DNA of 64,000 nt from Onishia taeanensis (GTDB taxonomy: Bacteria > Pseudomonadota > Gammaproteobacteria > Pseudomonadales > Halomonadaceae). Below the pieces are notes generated by a model that did no database searches, was not told the DNA's origin, and worked only from the letters and a program-made list of their open reading frames with translations. Of this stretch, positions 1 through 9,239 are shown one piece after another. The stretch spans positions 124,001 through 188,000 of the forward strand of contig NZ_FNCI01000002.1 of the NCBI RefSeq assembly GCF_900100755.1, read 5' to 3'. How positions within the stretch are numbered: position 1 is the stretch's first letter; every line of letters starts with the position of its first letter. The position numbers and the translations under genes were made by a program.

Positions 1-25
1 GGTTCGAATCCTCCCGGGCGCGCCA
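1..25 (+). tRNA. tRNA-Arg, 3' end only
   Basis: The first 25 bases are the T-arm end, acceptor 3' strand and encoded CCA of a tRNA cut by the window edge. They are identical to the last 25 bases of the complete tRNA-Arg(ACG) that follows, so this is most likely the upstream copy of a tandem pair. The anticodon is outside the window, so the isotype is inferred from that identity. Confidence 0.8.
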
Positions 26-112
26 TCTTCTCTCCAGCGTGAAAGTCATTTCTCGCCGGATGCTGGATTGCGGTCTAGATGGCTGTCTTCCAACACGAGC
101 AATACCCGATAC

Positions 113-189
113 GCGCCCGTAGCTCAGCTGGATAGAGTATCTGACTACGAATCAGAGGGTCGGAGGTTCGAATCCTCCCGGGCGCGCCA
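113..189 (+). tRNA. tRNA-Arg(ACG)
   Basis: A complete 77-nt cloverleaf. The acceptor stem GCGCCCG pairs with CGGGCGC before the discriminator G and an encoded CCA. The anticodon loop is CTACGAA, giving anticodon ACG, which reads CGN arginine codons after A34-to-inosine editing. The T-loop is TTCGAAT. A terminator hairpin follows within 10 nt. Confidence 0.97.
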
Positions 190-195
190 GATTTC

Positions 196-224
196 AACCC
201 GTCCTTTCGAGGGCGGGTTTCGTG
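196..224 (+). terminator. Rho-independent terminator of the tRNA-Arg unit
   Basis: A 10-bp hairpin (AACCCGTCCT pairing with AGGGCGGGTT, one G-T wobble) around a TTCG tetraloop, followed by a short T-rich tail. It lies 6 nt after the tRNA. Confidence 0.8.
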
Positions 225-735
225 TTTCTAGCCTCGCTATCCTTCGGTAGTCCAGGCTCCTTCCGTCGTTTTTGATATAGCACTTGATTCCTTCTTGATA
301 CCGCCCCGGCGTTACCAGCCCACACTGGTGATCCAGGCATGATCCCTCATGCGTCGTCTCCATCGCGAGCGGTGCATTTTTTGCCTACCTCTTTTGATGC
401 GTAGCATCGACCCGTTACTGCGCGCTCTTGGCGGTCAGGCTGTCGATGAAGGTCCTATACAAACCGCGCCCTACTCAAAGCGCTATTCAACGCCCTACTC
501 TTGAACTCGGGTCTTGGCGCTTACTGAGTGCCGTATAGCCGGACTAGCGTTTGGCGCGACGGGGCGCGCGCTTGCCGGCGCCGTCGGGCGAGACATTCGG
601 TGGCTGGCGGCTTGGGCGTGTTTCATTCCCAATGGAGTCACCGTGCCCGTCTAAAGTCGCTCTGTTTTTGGTGGTAATTTGACGATAAAGTGTCTATAAA
701 TTGTCATAACAAGAATTCAACAAGAGAGGACGCCA
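221..735 (+). other. Gene-free stretch before pxpA
   Basis: No convincing coding region is seen. A 10-mer CGCCCTACTC occurs twice (467-476 and 491-500). The last 60 bases turn AT-rich, with TTGACG at 679-684 and TATAAA at 695-700, but no pair has canonical spacing, so the pxp promoter is probably here without being resolved. The pxpA ribosome binding site AGAGAGGA is at 723-730. Confidence 0.5.
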
Positions 736-1491
736 ATGACCAGACTGCTGCTCAACGCCGATATGGGCGAAAGCTTCGGCCCCTGGAAAATGGGGCTAGA
801 TCACGAGGTCATGCCGGTCGTCGATCTGGCCAACGTAGCCTGCGGCTTTCATGCCTCGGACCCGGATACCATGCGTGCCACCGTCCGCCTGGCCGCTCAA
901 CACGACGTCACGGTCGGGGCGCACCCGGCGTATCCCGACCTGGTTGGTTTCGGTCGTCGCTCGATTGCCTGCTCGAGCGAGGAAATCGAGAATCTGGTGC
1001 TTTATCAGATCGGCGCGTTGGCCGCGATGTGCCGCGCCGAGGGGGCGCGGCTGGGCTATGTGAAGCCTCATGGCGCCCTCTACAACGACATGATGCGCGA
1101 TCCTGCCAAGCTCGCCGCCGTGATGCGTGCCCTCAAGGCCTTCGATGCCGACTTGCCGCTGATGGTGATGGCGACCCGCGACCCCTCGTCGGCCCGTTCC
1201 TTGGCGGCAGAGCATGGCCTTACCCTGTGGCTCGAAGCTTTCGCCGATCGCGCCTACGATGCCGAGGGGCGGCTGGTCAGCCGCCGTGAGCCCGGCGCCG
1301 TACATCACGACGCCGAGGTGATCGTCGACCAGGCTAAGCGAATCGCCACCGGCGCGCCCCTCACCGCTTCCGACGGCAGTGAGCTGGTACTCGAAGCCGA
1401 TACCCTTTGCGTGCACGGTGACAACCCGGAGTCGGTCGCCGCGGTCAAGGCGATCCGTCAGGCTCTGATGGATATCGAGGCCGCCTCATGA
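736..1491 (+). CDS. pxpA: 5-oxoprolinase subunit A (LamB/YcsF family)
   Basis: With PxpB and PxpC it forms the ATP-dependent 5-oxoprolinase that opens 5-oxoproline (pyroglutamate) to glutamate in the cytoplasm, a damage-clearance and glutamate-recovery step. The protein is 251 aa, normal for LamB/YcsF proteins. It shows the family's N-terminal [10 protein letters not shown] (residues 6-15), CGFHASDP (36-43), GAHPAYPD (61-68) and [10 protein letters not shown] further on. ATG follows AGAGAGGA by 5 nt. It is first in a three-gene operon and its stop overlaps the pxpB start (ATGA). Older databases call this family a lactam utilization protein. Confidence 0.95.
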   Translation: MTRLLLNADMGESFGPWKMGLDHEVMPVVDLANVACGFHASDPDTMRATVRLAAQHDVTVGAHPAYPDLVGFGRRSIACSSEEIENLVLYQIGALAAMCRAEGARLGYVKPHGALYNDMMRDPAKLAAVMRALKAFDADLPLMVMATRDPSSARSLAAEHGLTLWLEAFADRAYDAEGRLVSRREPGAVHHDAEVIVDQAKRIATGAPLTASDGSELVLEADTLCVHGDNPESVAAVKAIRQALMDIEAAS

Positions 1492-2210
1492 GGCTGCCCC
1501 GTCTCGAGAATGCGGGCGTGGATGCCTGGTTGGTGCGCCTCTTCGACAGCATCGATGAAGCCAATATGCCGTGGCTGATGGCGCTGTGTCGCCGCTGTGA
1601 AGACGCCTTCGGAACGGCGCTGGTCGATCTGGTGCCATCCTATACCACCCTGCTGGTGCACTATGACGCCGCGCGGCTCTCGGCAGATGAGGCCCGCAGT
1701 TGCTTGGCGAGCATCCTTGCCGACCTGCACCCGGATGAAGACGCCGCGGCAGGTGCCATCAAGGAGCTGCCGGTCTGGTACGACAAGAGCGTGGGTCCCG
1801 AACTCGAACGCCTGATGGCGGCCACCGGACTCGACCGCCAGGCGCTGGTCGAGCTGCATGCAGGCCACGAATACCGTGTCTTCGCGCTGGGGTTTGCGCC
1901 GGGTTTCGCCTTCATGGGCAGCCTCGATGAGCGCCTTGCAATGCCCAGGCTCGACACCCCGCGTCAGCGGGTGCCGGCCGGTAGCGTCGCGGTGGCCGGG
2001 CGCCAGACGTCGGCCTACCCGCGCCAGTCTCCTGGGGGCTGGAATTTGATCGGACGCACGCCGCTCACGCTCTTCGATCAGCACCGCGAGGAGCAAAGCT
2101 ATCTGCAGGTCGGCGATCGGGTGCGCTTCAAGCCGGTGGATCGCGCCGAATTCGAACGCCTGGGCGGTGATACCCGACCCGTTGCCGCGACTCAGGAGGC
2201 GCGTTCATGA
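1488..2210 (+). CDS. pxpB: 5-oxoprolinase subunit B (KipI family)
   Basis: Second subunit of the PxpABC 5-oxoprolinase. Its family includes Bacillus KipI, named as an inhibitor of the sporulation kinase KinA, which is why many copies are annotated as allophanate hydrolase subunit 1 or kinase inhibitor. The 240-aa protein carries the family core [10 protein letters not shown] followed by [24 protein letters not shown] and [11 protein letters not shown] in its second half. It overlaps pxpA and pxpC by 4 nt (ATGA) at both ends, so the three subunits are probably translationally coupled for fixed stoichiometry. Confidence 0.95.
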   Translation: MRLPRLENAGVDAWLVRLFDSIDEANMPWLMALCRRCEDAFGTALVDLVPSYTTLLVHYDAARLSADEARSCLASILADLHPDEDAAAGAIKELPVWYDKSVGPELERLMAATGLDRQALVELHAGHEYRVFALGFAPGFAFMGSLDERLAMPRLDTPRQRVPAGSVAVAGRQTSAYPRQSPGGWNLIGRTPLTLFDQHREEQSYLQVGDRVRFKPVDRAEFERLGGDTRPVAATQEARS

Positions 2211-3169
2211 GTGAGATGGCAATCACGGGTGCCGATGCACTGCGCGTGGAGAAAGCCGGGCCACTGGCCACCCTACAGGATGCCGGGAGATTCGGCGTGC
2301 GTCGGATGGGCGTGACCCAGGGCGGCCCGGCCGACCTGCACGCCTTCGCCTGGGCCAATTACCTGCTGGCCAATGCCTGGGGCGCGGCGGCGCTCGAGAT
2401 CACGCTTGGCGGCTTGGTCCTGGTCGCCGAGCGGGACCTGCGCTTGGCGCTGTGTGGCGCCGACCTGGGCGCCACTATCGACGACGAGCCGCTTGCGCCC
2501 TGGCAGGTCTTTACCCTGCACAAGGGACAGCGCCTGGCGTTCGGGACGCCGCAGGCCGGAGTGCGCGCCTACCTGGCCGTGCCCGGCGGTTTTATGGGCT
2601 CGCCGGTGCTTGGCAGCCTTGCCTGCGTGACCCGCGAGGGGCTTGGTGGACATAGCGGCGCGGGTACCCCGCTTGCTGAAGGTGAGCGCCTGTGCGTCGA
2701 TGTCGACGCATTGGCCGGCGCCTCAGCCGGCCAGGCGCGAGCCGTGCCCATGAAGGAAAGGCTCGACTATTTGGCGCCGGCGGTGCTGGGGCTGATTCCC
2801 GGCGCCCAGATCGCCGACTTCACCGGGCCGAGCCTGTTTCGTGCCTTCCACGCCGAGTGGCAGGTCGATGCCCGGGCGGACCGAATGGGCGTGCGGCTTA
2901 CCGGGCCAAGGCTCGAATGCCGGCTGGATGGCATGATCTCGGAGGGAATTGCGCTGGGGGCCGTGCAGGTACCGCCGGACGGTCAGCCCATCGCGCTGCT
3001 CAACGACCGCCAGACGGTCGGGGGCTATCCAAGGCTTGGCACCCTGACGCCCCTTGCCTGCTCGCGGCTTGCGCAGTGCAAGCCCGGGCAGGCGGTGCGC
3101 CTCGCTCCGGTGGCATTGGGCGCGGCGCAGAGCGAGTATCGACGCTTTCTCGCCGCCCTGCAGGCTTGA
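2207..3169 (+). CDS. pxpC: 5-oxoprolinase subunit C (KipA/biotin-dependent carboxyltransferase-like family)
   Basis: Third subunit of the PxpABC 5-oxoprolinase, homologous to KipA and to the carboxyltransferase-like part of urea amidolyase. The 320-aa protein has the characteristic start TLQDAGRFGVRRMGVTQGGP near residue 25. Later it shows LTGPRLECR and the segment SEGIALGAVQVPPDGQPI, then LLNDRQTVGGYPRLGT, as in family members. It ends the operon. The convergent dusC gene begins 41 nt downstream, with no obvious terminator hairpin between them. Confidence 0.95.
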   Translation: MSEMAITGADALRVEKAGPLATLQDAGRFGVRRMGVTQGGPADLHAFAWANYLLANAWGAAALEITLGGLVLVAERDLRLALCGADLGATIDDEPLAPWQVFTLHKGQRLAFGTPQAGVRAYLAVPGGFMGSPVLGSLACVTREGLGGHSGAGTPLAEGERLCVDVDALAGASAGQARAVPMKERLDYLAPAVLGLIPGAQIADFTGPSLFRAFHAEWQVDARADRMGVRLTGPRLECRLDGMISEGIALGAVQVPPDGQPIALLNDRQTVGGYPRLGTLTPLACSRLAQCKPGQAVRLAPVALGAAQSEYRRFLAALQA

Positions 3170-3210
3170 GGGGGCCGCCTGGCTCACGCTTTTCATGTGG
3201 CTTACGTCGC

Positions 3211-4257
3211 TCATGTCGCGAGGGCGGCGGCCGGTGGCCGGCAAGCCTGGTGAACGGCGCTTGCCGCCGGTGTGTGCTCGGCGAGGCCGGCCAGGAAAGG
3301 GTCCAGGCGAGTCTCGCGGCGCAGCGTCTGGAAGCGGCGGGCGGCTTCCGGGTCACGGGCGCGCATCTGATTCAGCCACTGCTTGAGCAACGAGACCACG
3401 ACGCGTTCCGGAAGTGTGCTACGCTGCAATGCAGCATAGGTGCAGAGAATATCGGCACGAACCGCCCAGGAGGTGGCGGGTAGGCGCTCGTTGGTACGCT
3501 GCCAGTGGCGGATGCGCGGGGCCAGGAAGGGGTCGGCGAGGGCGCCGCGTCCCAGCATCACGTCCGGACACCCTGACAGGGTGCGCGCCTTCCAGTAATC
3601 CTCGAGTGTCCAGATGTCGCCATTGGCGATCACCGGGATGCGCAGGGCATGACGGATGCGCCCGATCCACTCCCAGTGGGCCGGCGGGCGATAGCCCTCG
3701 TCGCGGGTGCGGGCGTGTACCACCAGCGAGGCGGCGCCGCCTCGCTCGGCGGCCAGCGCGCAGTCTAGGGCGCGTAGGCGGTCAGAGAAGCCCAGGCGCA
3801 CCTTGGCAGTGACCGGTACGGCGCCTTCCACGGCCTGATGCACGGCGGCCACGGCCCGCTCGAGGCGGCGCGGGTCGCGCAGTAGTGAGGCGCCGCCGTC
3901 GTGACGATTGACCGTCTTGGCCGGGCAGCCGAAGTTCAGGTCGAGGCTGACCGCCCCCAGGCTGACCGCTTGGCGCGCATTGGCGGCCAAGGCCGTCGGG
4001 TCCGAGCCCAGCAGTTGCAGGTGGACCGGAATGCCATGGGGTGTCGCGACCCGCGCCTGTGTCAGCTCCGGGCAGTGCTTGTAAAAGACGCGCGGCGGCA
4101 GACGCACGTCGACCACGCGCACGAACTCGGTCACCGTCCAGTCGAAGCCTGGGTGCTCGGTGAGCAGAGCGCGGGTATGGGCATCAATCACGCCTTCCAT
4201 GGGCGCTAGGCCGATGCGGCCTTCATGTAGTAAATTAACTACGTTCTGCTCAACCAT
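3211..4257 (-). CDS. dusC: tRNA-dihydrouridine(16) synthase
   Basis: FMN-dependent reductase that converts U16 of tRNA D-loops to dihydrouridine using NADPH. The 348-aa protein has the Dus signature APMEGVIDAHTR near residue 18, then TEFVRVVD (43-50) as in E. coli DusC, and the catalytic-cysteine motif NFGCPAKTVN with Cys111. VKVRLG-like, VHARTRDEGY and VIANGDIW segments of the TIM barrel follow. DusC rather than DusA or DusB is inferred from close motif-by-motif likeness to E. coli DusC, which is about 30 residues shorter; the extra length is mainly at the C-terminus. It is transcribed toward pxpC. Confidence 0.9.
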   Translation of the reverse strand: MVEQNVVNLLHEGRIGLAPMEGVIDAHTRALLTEHPGFDWTVTEFVRVVDVRLPPRVFYKHCPELTQARVATPHGIPVHLQLLGSDPTALAANARQAVSLGAVSLDLNFGCPAKTVNRHDGGASLLRDPRRLERAVAAVHQAVEGAVPVTAKVRLGFSDRLRALDCALAAERGGAASLVVHARTRDEGYRPPAHWEWIGRIRHALRIPVIANGDIWTLEDYWKARTLSGCPDVMLGRGALADPFLAPRIRHWQRTNERLPATSWAVRADILCTYAALQRSTLPERVVVSLLKQWLNQMRARDPEAARRFQTLRRETRLDPFLAGLAEHTPAASAVHQACRPPAAALAT

Positions 4258-4359
4258 GGTGTCATTGCATTATTGGTAGGTTCAGGCAGGTTATTGTACC
4301 AGTCGAATAGCATGCCCAGGGCAGTCATGGTTGGGCGCGACCGAGCAAGGGGATTTTAT

Positions 4360-4608
4360 ATGCAAGACTCGCTGATGCAGGAAGGCCTGATGCTGATGGC
4401 GTTTGGGATGGGCTTCGTCTTCGTCTTCCTGACGGTGCTGGTCATCGCCACCACCGGCATGTCCAAGCTGGTTGCCCGTTGGTCGCCGGTGCCGGCCAAG
4501 CCCGAAGCCGCGCGCACGCCGGCGCCAGCGGCCGCCGCCCAGGATGACGATCTGATGGTCGTGATCAGCACCGCCGTTCACCGCTATCGCCAGCGCCATC
4601 GTCGCTAG
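4360..4608 (+). CDS. oadG: Oxaloacetate decarboxylase gamma subunit
   Basis: Small membrane subunit that anchors and assembles the Na+-translocating oxaloacetate decarboxylase. I place the start at ATG 4360, preceded by AAGGGG, giving 82 aa. An upstream in-frame extension to 4273 has no ribosome binding site and no family match. One membrane helix spans residues about 10-28 (LMAFGMGFVFVFLTVLVIA). An Ala/Pro-rich hinge and a basic C-terminus follow, as usual for OadG. It heads oadGAB, with 66 nt to oadA. Confidence 0.9.
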   Translation: MQDSLMQEGLMLMAFGMGFVFVFLTVLVIATTGMSKLVARWSPVPAKPEAARTPAPAAAAQDDDLMVVISTAVHRYRQRHRR

Positions 4609-4674
4609 GCAGGCGGTCATCACATCACGCCGCTCGCCAGACAGAATCAACGATAAAGACAAGGATAAGCCGTT

Positions 4675-6498
4675 ATGAGTGAGACTCGACGCCCGTTGGG
4701 CATCACCGATGTGGTGCTGCGTGACGCCCACCAGTCACTGTTCGCCACGCGCATGCGTCTGGATGACATGCTGCCGATCGCCGAGAAGCTCGACCGTGTC
4801 GGTTTCTGGTCGCTGGAGTCCTGGGGTGGCGCCACCTTCGATTCCTGCATCCGCTATCTGGGAGAAGACCCCTGGGCCCGCATTCGCGCCCTCAAGGAAG
4901 CGATGCCCAATACGCCGCAGCAGATGCTGCTGCGCGGTCAGAACCTGCTGGGTTATCGCCACTATGCCGACGACGTGGTCGACAAGTTCGTCGAGCGCGC
5001 CCGCATCAACGGCGTCGATGTCTTCCGCGTTTTCGATGCCATGAACGACCCGCGCAACCTCGAGCGTGCCATCAAGGCCGTGCGTGCCAACGAAGGCCAT
5101 GCTCAGGGCACCATCGCCTATACCGTGAGCCCGGTGCACACGATCGATGGCTGGGTCGAGCTCGCCAAGCAGATCGCCGACATGGGCGCTGACTCCCTGG
5201 CGATCAAGGACATGGCAGGCCTGCTGGCGCCCTATACCGCCTTCGAGCTGGTCTCCAAGCTCAAGAAAGAACTGTCGATCCCCATCCACATGCAGTGCCA
5301 TGCCACCACCGGCATGTCCACGGCGACGGCCCTCAAGGCTGTCGAGGCCGGCATCGACAATATCGATACCGCCATCTCCTCGATGTCGATGACCTACGGC
5401 CACAGCCCCACCGAATCGGTGGTGGCGATGCTCAAGGATACCGAGCGCGACACCGGCCTGGATCTCGAGCTGCTCGAGGATATCGCGGCCTATTTCCGCG
5501 AAGTGCGCAAGAAGTACGCCGCCTTCGAAGGCTCGCTGAAGGGGATCGATTCACGGATTCTGGTCGCCCAGGTGCCCGGTGGCATGCTCACCAACATGGA
5601 AGGCCAGCTCAAGGAGCAGGGCGCCGGCGACAAGCTCGATGACGTGCTCAGCGAGATTCCTCGGGTCCGCGAAGACCTGGGCTTCATTCCGCTGGTGACC
5701 CCGACCTCGCAGATCGTCGGTACCCAGGCGGTGATGAACGTGATGATGGGTGAGCGCTACAAGTCGATCTCCAAGGAGGTTCAGGCGCTGCTCAAGGGCG
5801 AATACGGCTCCGCACCCTCCGACTTCAACCAGGACCTGCAGTCCCGGGTGCTGGAAGGCAATGAGCCGATCACCTGCCGTCCGGCCGACCGGCTGGAGCC
5901 GGAGTGCGAGCGCCTGACCCAGGAGCTCGAGGCCAAGGCCAAGGAAGAGGATATTCGCCTCGAAGAGGGCGAGCGGCGCATCGACGACGTACTGACCTAT
6001 GCGCTCTTCCCGCAGATCGGGCTCAAGTTCCTCAAGAACCGCGACAATCCCGAGGCTTTCGAGCCGGCGCCCAAGGCCCCGGAAGCCGGTGTGCCGGCCA
6101 CCAGCGCGCCTGCCAATTCGGGCGGCGGGGCGCCGGCGGCGGGTCCCGAGACCTACACCATTACCGTCAACGGCAAGCAGTATGTGGTCGAGGTCGCCGA
6201 AGGCGGCGAGATCGGCCAGGTTCAGGCCCAGGGTGACGCCGGCCAGGCGGCCGCTCCGGCTGCCCCAGCGGCGCCGGCCGCTTCCAGCGGTGAGACCGTC
6301 AGTGCGCCGCTGGCCGGCAATATCTTCAAGGTCAACGTCAAGCCGGGCGATCAAGTCGCCGAGGGCGACGTGGTGATTATTCTCGAGGCCATGAAGATGG
6401 AGACCGAAATCCGCGCGGCAAGCGCCGGCACTGTCTCTGCGGTCAATGTCAAAGAAGGCGACAGCGTATCCGTGGGTGATGCGCTGGTCGTCCTGTAA
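4675..6498 (+). CDS. oadA: Oxaloacetate decarboxylase alpha subunit (carboxyltransferase plus biotin carrier)
   Basis: Transfers the C4 carboxyl of oxaloacetate to biotin, leaving pyruvate; the carboxybiotin then goes to OadB. The 607-aa protein has three parts. The N-terminal carboxyltransferase barrel carries [13 protein letters not shown] (about 15-28), AIKDMAGLL with the likely carboxylated Lys, and [10 protein letters not shown] with metal-binding His. A conserved PYC/OADA domain runs to about residue 460. After an Ala/Pro-rich linker (about 465-540) comes a biotinyl domain with EAMKMETE, so Lys574 is the predicted biotinylation site. ATG is preceded by AAGGATAAG. Pyruvate carboxylase subunit B is similar, but the flanking oadG and oadB settle the assignment. 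Confidence 0.95.
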   Translation: MSETRRPLGITDVVLRDAHQSLFATRMRLDDMLPIAEKLDRVGFWSLESWGGATFDSCIRYLGEDPWARIRALKEAMPNTPQQMLLRGQNLLGYRHYADDVVDKFVERARINGVDVFRVFDAMNDPRNLERAIKAVRANEGHAQGTIAYTVSPVHTIDGWVELAKQIADMGADSLAIKDMAGLLAPYTAFELVSKLKKELSIPIHMQCHATTGMSTATALKAVEAGIDNIDTAISSMSMTYGHSPTESVVAMLKDTERDTGLDLELLEDIAAYFREVRKKYAAFEGSLKGIDSRILVAQVPGGMLTNMEGQLKEQGAGDKLDDVLSEIPRVREDLGFIPLVTPTSQIVGTQAVMNVMMGERYKSISKEVQALLKGEYGSAPSDFNQDLQSRVLEGNEPITCRPADRLEPECERLTQELEAKAKEEDIRLEEGERRIDDVLTYALFPQIGLKFLKNRDNPEAFEPAPKAPEAGVPATSAPANSGGGAPAAGPETYTITVNGKQYVVEVAEGGEIGQVQAQGDAGQAAAPAAPAAPAASSGETVSAPLAGNIFKVNVKPGDQVAEGDVVIILEAMKMETEIRAASAGTVSAVNVKEGDSVSVGDALVVL

Positions 6499-6510
6499 GG
6501 GCCCCGATTG

Positions 6511-7833
6511 ATGGATAAACTGCTGACTCTCTGGTACGGCTCGGGACTCTACAACCTGAGCCTTGGGCAGGCGGTGATGATCGTCATCGGCCTGCTGCTG
6601 CTTTACCTGGCGATCCACAAGAAGTTCGAGCCGTTGCTGCTGGTGCCGATCGGCTTCGGCGGCATACTGGCCAACATCCCCGAAGCCGGGCTCGCCCTGT
6701 CCGCCGCCGAGCAGGCGGCGCACCTGGCGCGTCCCGAGGTATTGGGGCGCATGGCCGATGCGCTGGGGATGAACCTGGATCCGACAACGCCGATCGAGAC
6801 CGCACGCCACGCCATCGCCTCGATGGTGCATGGCGATACGGCGCCGAACCTGGTGCGGGCCGCCCAGGACGTGGCTCAGGATGAGGGCTTCGCCAATGGC
6901 ATGCTCTACAACTTCTACAGTGTGGCCATCGCGTCGGGCATCGCGCCGCTGGTGATCTTCATGGGCGTGGGCGCCATGACCGACTTCGGTCCGCTGTTGG
7001 CCAATCCGCGCACTCTGTTTCTCGGTGCCGCGGCGCAGTTCGGCATCTTCGCCACCCTGATCGGCGCGGTGGGGCTGACCTCGCTTGGCTGGATGGACTT
7101 CTCGCTCAAGCAGGCCGCCGCCATCGGCATCATCGGTGGGGCCGACGGTCCGACCTCGATCTATGTGTCGAGCCTGCTGGCGCCGGAGCTGCTCGGGGCC
7201 ATCGCTGTGGCGTCGTATTCCTACATGGCGCTGGTGCCGCTGATTCAGCCGCCTATCATGCGGGCGCTGACCAGCGAAAAGGAACGCCGGATCGTCATGA
7301 CCCAGCTGCGGCCGGTGTCCAAGCTCGAGAAGATCTGCTTCCCGCTGGTGCTGTTGATCCTGGTGGTGCTCTTCCTGCCGGATGCTGCGCCGCTGCTCGG
7401 CATGTTCTGCTTCGGTAACCTGATGCGCGAGTGCGGCGTGGTCGAGCGCCTGTCGGATACGTCACAGAATGCGCTGATCAATATCGTGACCATTTTCCTC
7501 GGCCTGTCGGTGGGCTCCAAGCTGATCGCGGATCGCTTCCTGGCCGTCGAGACCCTGGGCATCCTGAGCCTCGGCATCATCGCCTTCGCAATCGGTACCG
7601 CCTGCGGCGTGTTGATGGCCAAGCTGTTGAACACCTTCAGCAAGATGGAGATCAATCCGCTGATCGGCTCGGCCGGCGTATCGGCGGTGCCGATGGCCGC
7701 GCGGGTATCGAACAAGGTGGGGCTCGAGTACAACCCCCACAACTTCCTGCTCATGCATGCCATGGGCCCGAACGTGGCCGGCGTGATCGGCTCGGCGGTG
7801 GCCGCCGGCGTGATGATCAAGTACCTGGGCTGA
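6511..7833 (+). CDS. oadB: Oxaloacetate decarboxylase beta subunit (Na+ pump)
   Basis: Integral membrane subunit that decarboxylates carboxybiotin and couples this to Na+ export. The 440-aa protein is strongly hydrophobic. It has the conserved [14 protein letters not shown] segment, in which Asp212 corresponds to the catalytic Asp of the Klebsiella enzyme, and the late [20 protein letters not shown] motif. I use ATG 6511, with AAGGG upstream; a TTG lies in frame one codon earlier. The gene ends the operon and is followed by a strong terminator. In a halophile such a pump can store decarboxylation energy as a sodium gradient (inference). Confidence 0.95.
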   Translation: MDKLLTLWYGSGLYNLSLGQAVMIVIGLLLLYLAIHKKFEPLLLVPIGFGGILANIPEAGLALSAAEQAAHLARPEVLGRMADALGMNLDPTTPIETARHAIASMVHGDTAPNLVRAAQDVAQDEGFANGMLYNFYSVAIASGIAPLVIFMGVGAMTDFGPLLANPRTLFLGAAAQFGIFATLIGAVGLTSLGWMDFSLKQAAAIGIIGGADGPTSIYVSSLLAPELLGAIAVASYSYMALVPLIQPPIMRALTSEKERRIVMTQLRPVSKLEKICFPLVLLILVVLFLPDAAPLLGMFCFGNLMRECGVVERLSDTSQNALINIVTIFLGLSVGSKLIADRFLAVETLGILSLGIIAFAIGTACGVLMAKLLNTFSKMEINPLIGSAGVSAVPMAARVSNKVGLEYNPHNFLLMHAMGPNVAGVIGSAVAAGVMIKYLG

Positions 7834-7860
7834 CTCGCGCGGTGACGACGCCGATGAATG

Positions 7861-7892
7861 AAAAAGCGGCGCCCTTAGGGCGCCGCTTTTTT
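7861..7892. terminator. Bidirectional terminator between oadB and yigZ
   Basis: AAAAAGCGGCGCCC pairs perfectly with GGGCGCCGCTTTTT around a TTA loop, giving A-tracts and T-tracts on both sides. It lies between convergent genes and can serve both. Confidence 0.92.
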
Positions 7893-7916
7893 GTGGCGGA
7901 AAGACGCCGGCTGGCG

Positions 7917-8534
7917 TCAGTCGCTCAGATGTTCGAGCTGTCCCTTGAGCCGGCTGTCCAGGGCACTGAGGTCCGTCTCTTGGTCGGCGGGCCAGCCCAC
8001 GGTCAGCACGACGCCATCGGCGCCGTAGTCGGCCTGCTCGACGGGAATGTCTTGCTCACTGAGCCAGGAGCGGGCCTCGGCCTCGCCGGCGAAGCCGAGC
8101 CTCATGCGTAGCGGGGTGCGCTGGGTGAAGTCGCGGGTCGGCAGTGTCTCGAGCGCCTGAGCCACGGCCTTTGAATAGGCCCGTGCCAGACCGCCGGTGC
8201 CGAGCTTGGTGCCGCCGAAATAGCGAGTAACCACGCAGCCCACCTGGCCGATGTCGGCGCCCTCGAGCACCTGAAACATGGGGCGCCCGGCGGTGCCGCC
8301 GGGCTCTCCGTCATCCGAGAAGCCGATGGCCTGTTGCTCACCCGGCGGGCCGGCGATGAAGGCGCTGCAGTGGTGGCTGGCGTTGGGGTGGCGAGCCCTC
8401 GCCTCGGCCAGCAAGGCCTCGAAACTCGCCGTGTCCGGGGCGTAGCAGGTCCAGGTCAAGAAGCGGCTCTTCTCGACCTCGAGTTCGGTTTCGCGCCAGT
8501 TGCCAAGGGGGAGATCGGGAATCGGGTAGCGCAT
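7917..8534 (-). CDS. yigZ: YigZ/IMPACT-family protein
   Basis: Member of the UPF0029/Impact family (E. coli YigZ, eukaryotic IMPACT, which modulates the translation kinase GCN2). The bacterial function is not settled. The 205-aa length is typical. It begins with an ELEVEKSRFLTW stretch and has the family core HHCSAFIAG, GFSDDGEPGGTAGRPM and VVTRYFGGTKLGTGGLARAYS in the N-terminal domain, followed by a C-terminal ferredoxin-like domain. Its ATG overlaps the stop of the upstream S24 peptidase gene by one base (TGATG). The pair therefore looks translationally coupled and, through the LexA box upstream, probably SOS-controlled. Confidence 0.92.
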   Translation of the reverse strand: MRYPIPDLPLGNWRETELEVEKSRFLTWTCYAPDTASFEALLAEARARHPNASHHCSAFIAGPPGEQQAIGFSDDGEPGGTAGRPMFQVLEGADIGQVGCVVTRYFGGTKLGTGGLARAYSKAVAQALETLPTRDFTQRTPLRMRLGFAGEAEARSWLSEQDIPVEQADYGADGVVLTVGWPADQETDLSALDSRLKGQLEHLSD

Positions 8535-9004
8535 CAGGCCGCCTGTGCCGGCTGGCGCACCACGCCCATGACCAGGCCAAGCACCTGGATGTCGTCGTTC
8601 TTGAGAAAGATCGGAGCCATCGTCTCGTTGGCCGGCTGCAGGCGCACGCCGGACTTCTCGATGTAGAGTTTCTTCAGGGTGACCTCTTGGTTGTTGATCA
8701 GCACCACGGCGGTTTCGCCGTTCTCGGCGCTTTCCTGGCGCTCGATGATGATCACGTCACCGTCGAAGATATTGCAGTCGATCATCGAGTCGCCGCAGAC
8801 CTTGAGCGCGTAGGTATTGCGTCGCACCATCCGCGACGGGATGAGCACGCTGGCCTGGTCGGGGCAAGCCTCGATGGGCAGGCCAGCGGCGACCTTGCCG
8901 AGCAGCTCGACCTCGACCATGTCGCTGGCCGTTATCTCCTCCCAGGCATTGCTGAGCGGCAGGTTGGGTAGACGGTGCAGATAATGCGGTGCGGTGTGCG
9001 GCAT
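8534..9004 (-). CDS. LexA/UmuD-type S24 peptidase lacking a DNA-binding domain
   Basis: A 156-aa protein that matches the C-terminal latent protease half of LexA and UmuD. It has an Ala40-Gly41 pair in GKVAAGLP as a likely self-cleavage site, catalytic Ser73 in CGDSMID and Lys111 in VTLKK. The LexA N-terminal winged helix is missing, and the first 30 residues resemble nothing I recognise. UmuD is the nearest described type (139 aa), but no umuC follows. ATG 9004 has GGAGAAGGATC in front. The perfect LexA box upstream makes SOS control likely. Its role is unknown: UmuD-like polymerase partner, decoy for RecA cleavage or anti-repressor are all open. Confidence 0.85.
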   Translation of the reverse strand: MPHTAPHYLHRLPNLPLSNAWEEITASDMVEVELLGKVAAGLPIEACPDQASVLIPSRMVRRNTYALKVCGDSMIDCNIFDGDVIIIERQESAENGETAVVLINNQEVTLKKLYIEKSGVRLQPANETMAPIFLKNDDIQVLGLVMGVVRQPAQAA

Positions 9005-9052
9005 GATCCTTCTCCCTTGGCGCGACGTCGAGATGAGCCCAGGGCTCAGTAG

Positions 9053-9068
9053 CTGTTGTTATTTACAG
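9053..9068. promoter_or_regulatory. LexA (SOS) box upstream of the S24 peptidase gene
   Basis: The sequence is CTGT, eight A/T-rich bases (TGTTATTT), then ACAG, a perfect match to the gammaproteobacterial SOS box half-sites. It sits 49 bp before the start of the S24 gene (minus strand) and about 170 bp before ccmA (plus strand). Position and gene content make the S24 gene the likely target. Confidence 0.85.
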
Positions 9069-9239
9069 TATTCTTGGCGGTGCCTATGCATCATAGCAAG
9101 GGCAGCGAGGCTCGCAAGAGAATCAGGCTACTACCGCCCCATGACAGGTCAATGCGACCTGCCGCCGCAAGCCCCATGCTGGCGAGAAATGGCCGCAGCG
9201 TGTACAGTGCCGAGCGGATTATCGACCCTGGGAGACCCC

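Noticed and set aside
68-363. Two short open frames on opposite strands over the tRNA-Arg gene
   Set aside because: They are the well-known false proteins produced by translating tRNA genes (EDSNLRPSDS-type on one strand, RRFESSRAR-type on the other).
8534-9004. Assignment of the S24 gene as lexA itself
   Set aside because: The N-terminal winged-helix domain is absent, so it cannot be the SOS repressor.
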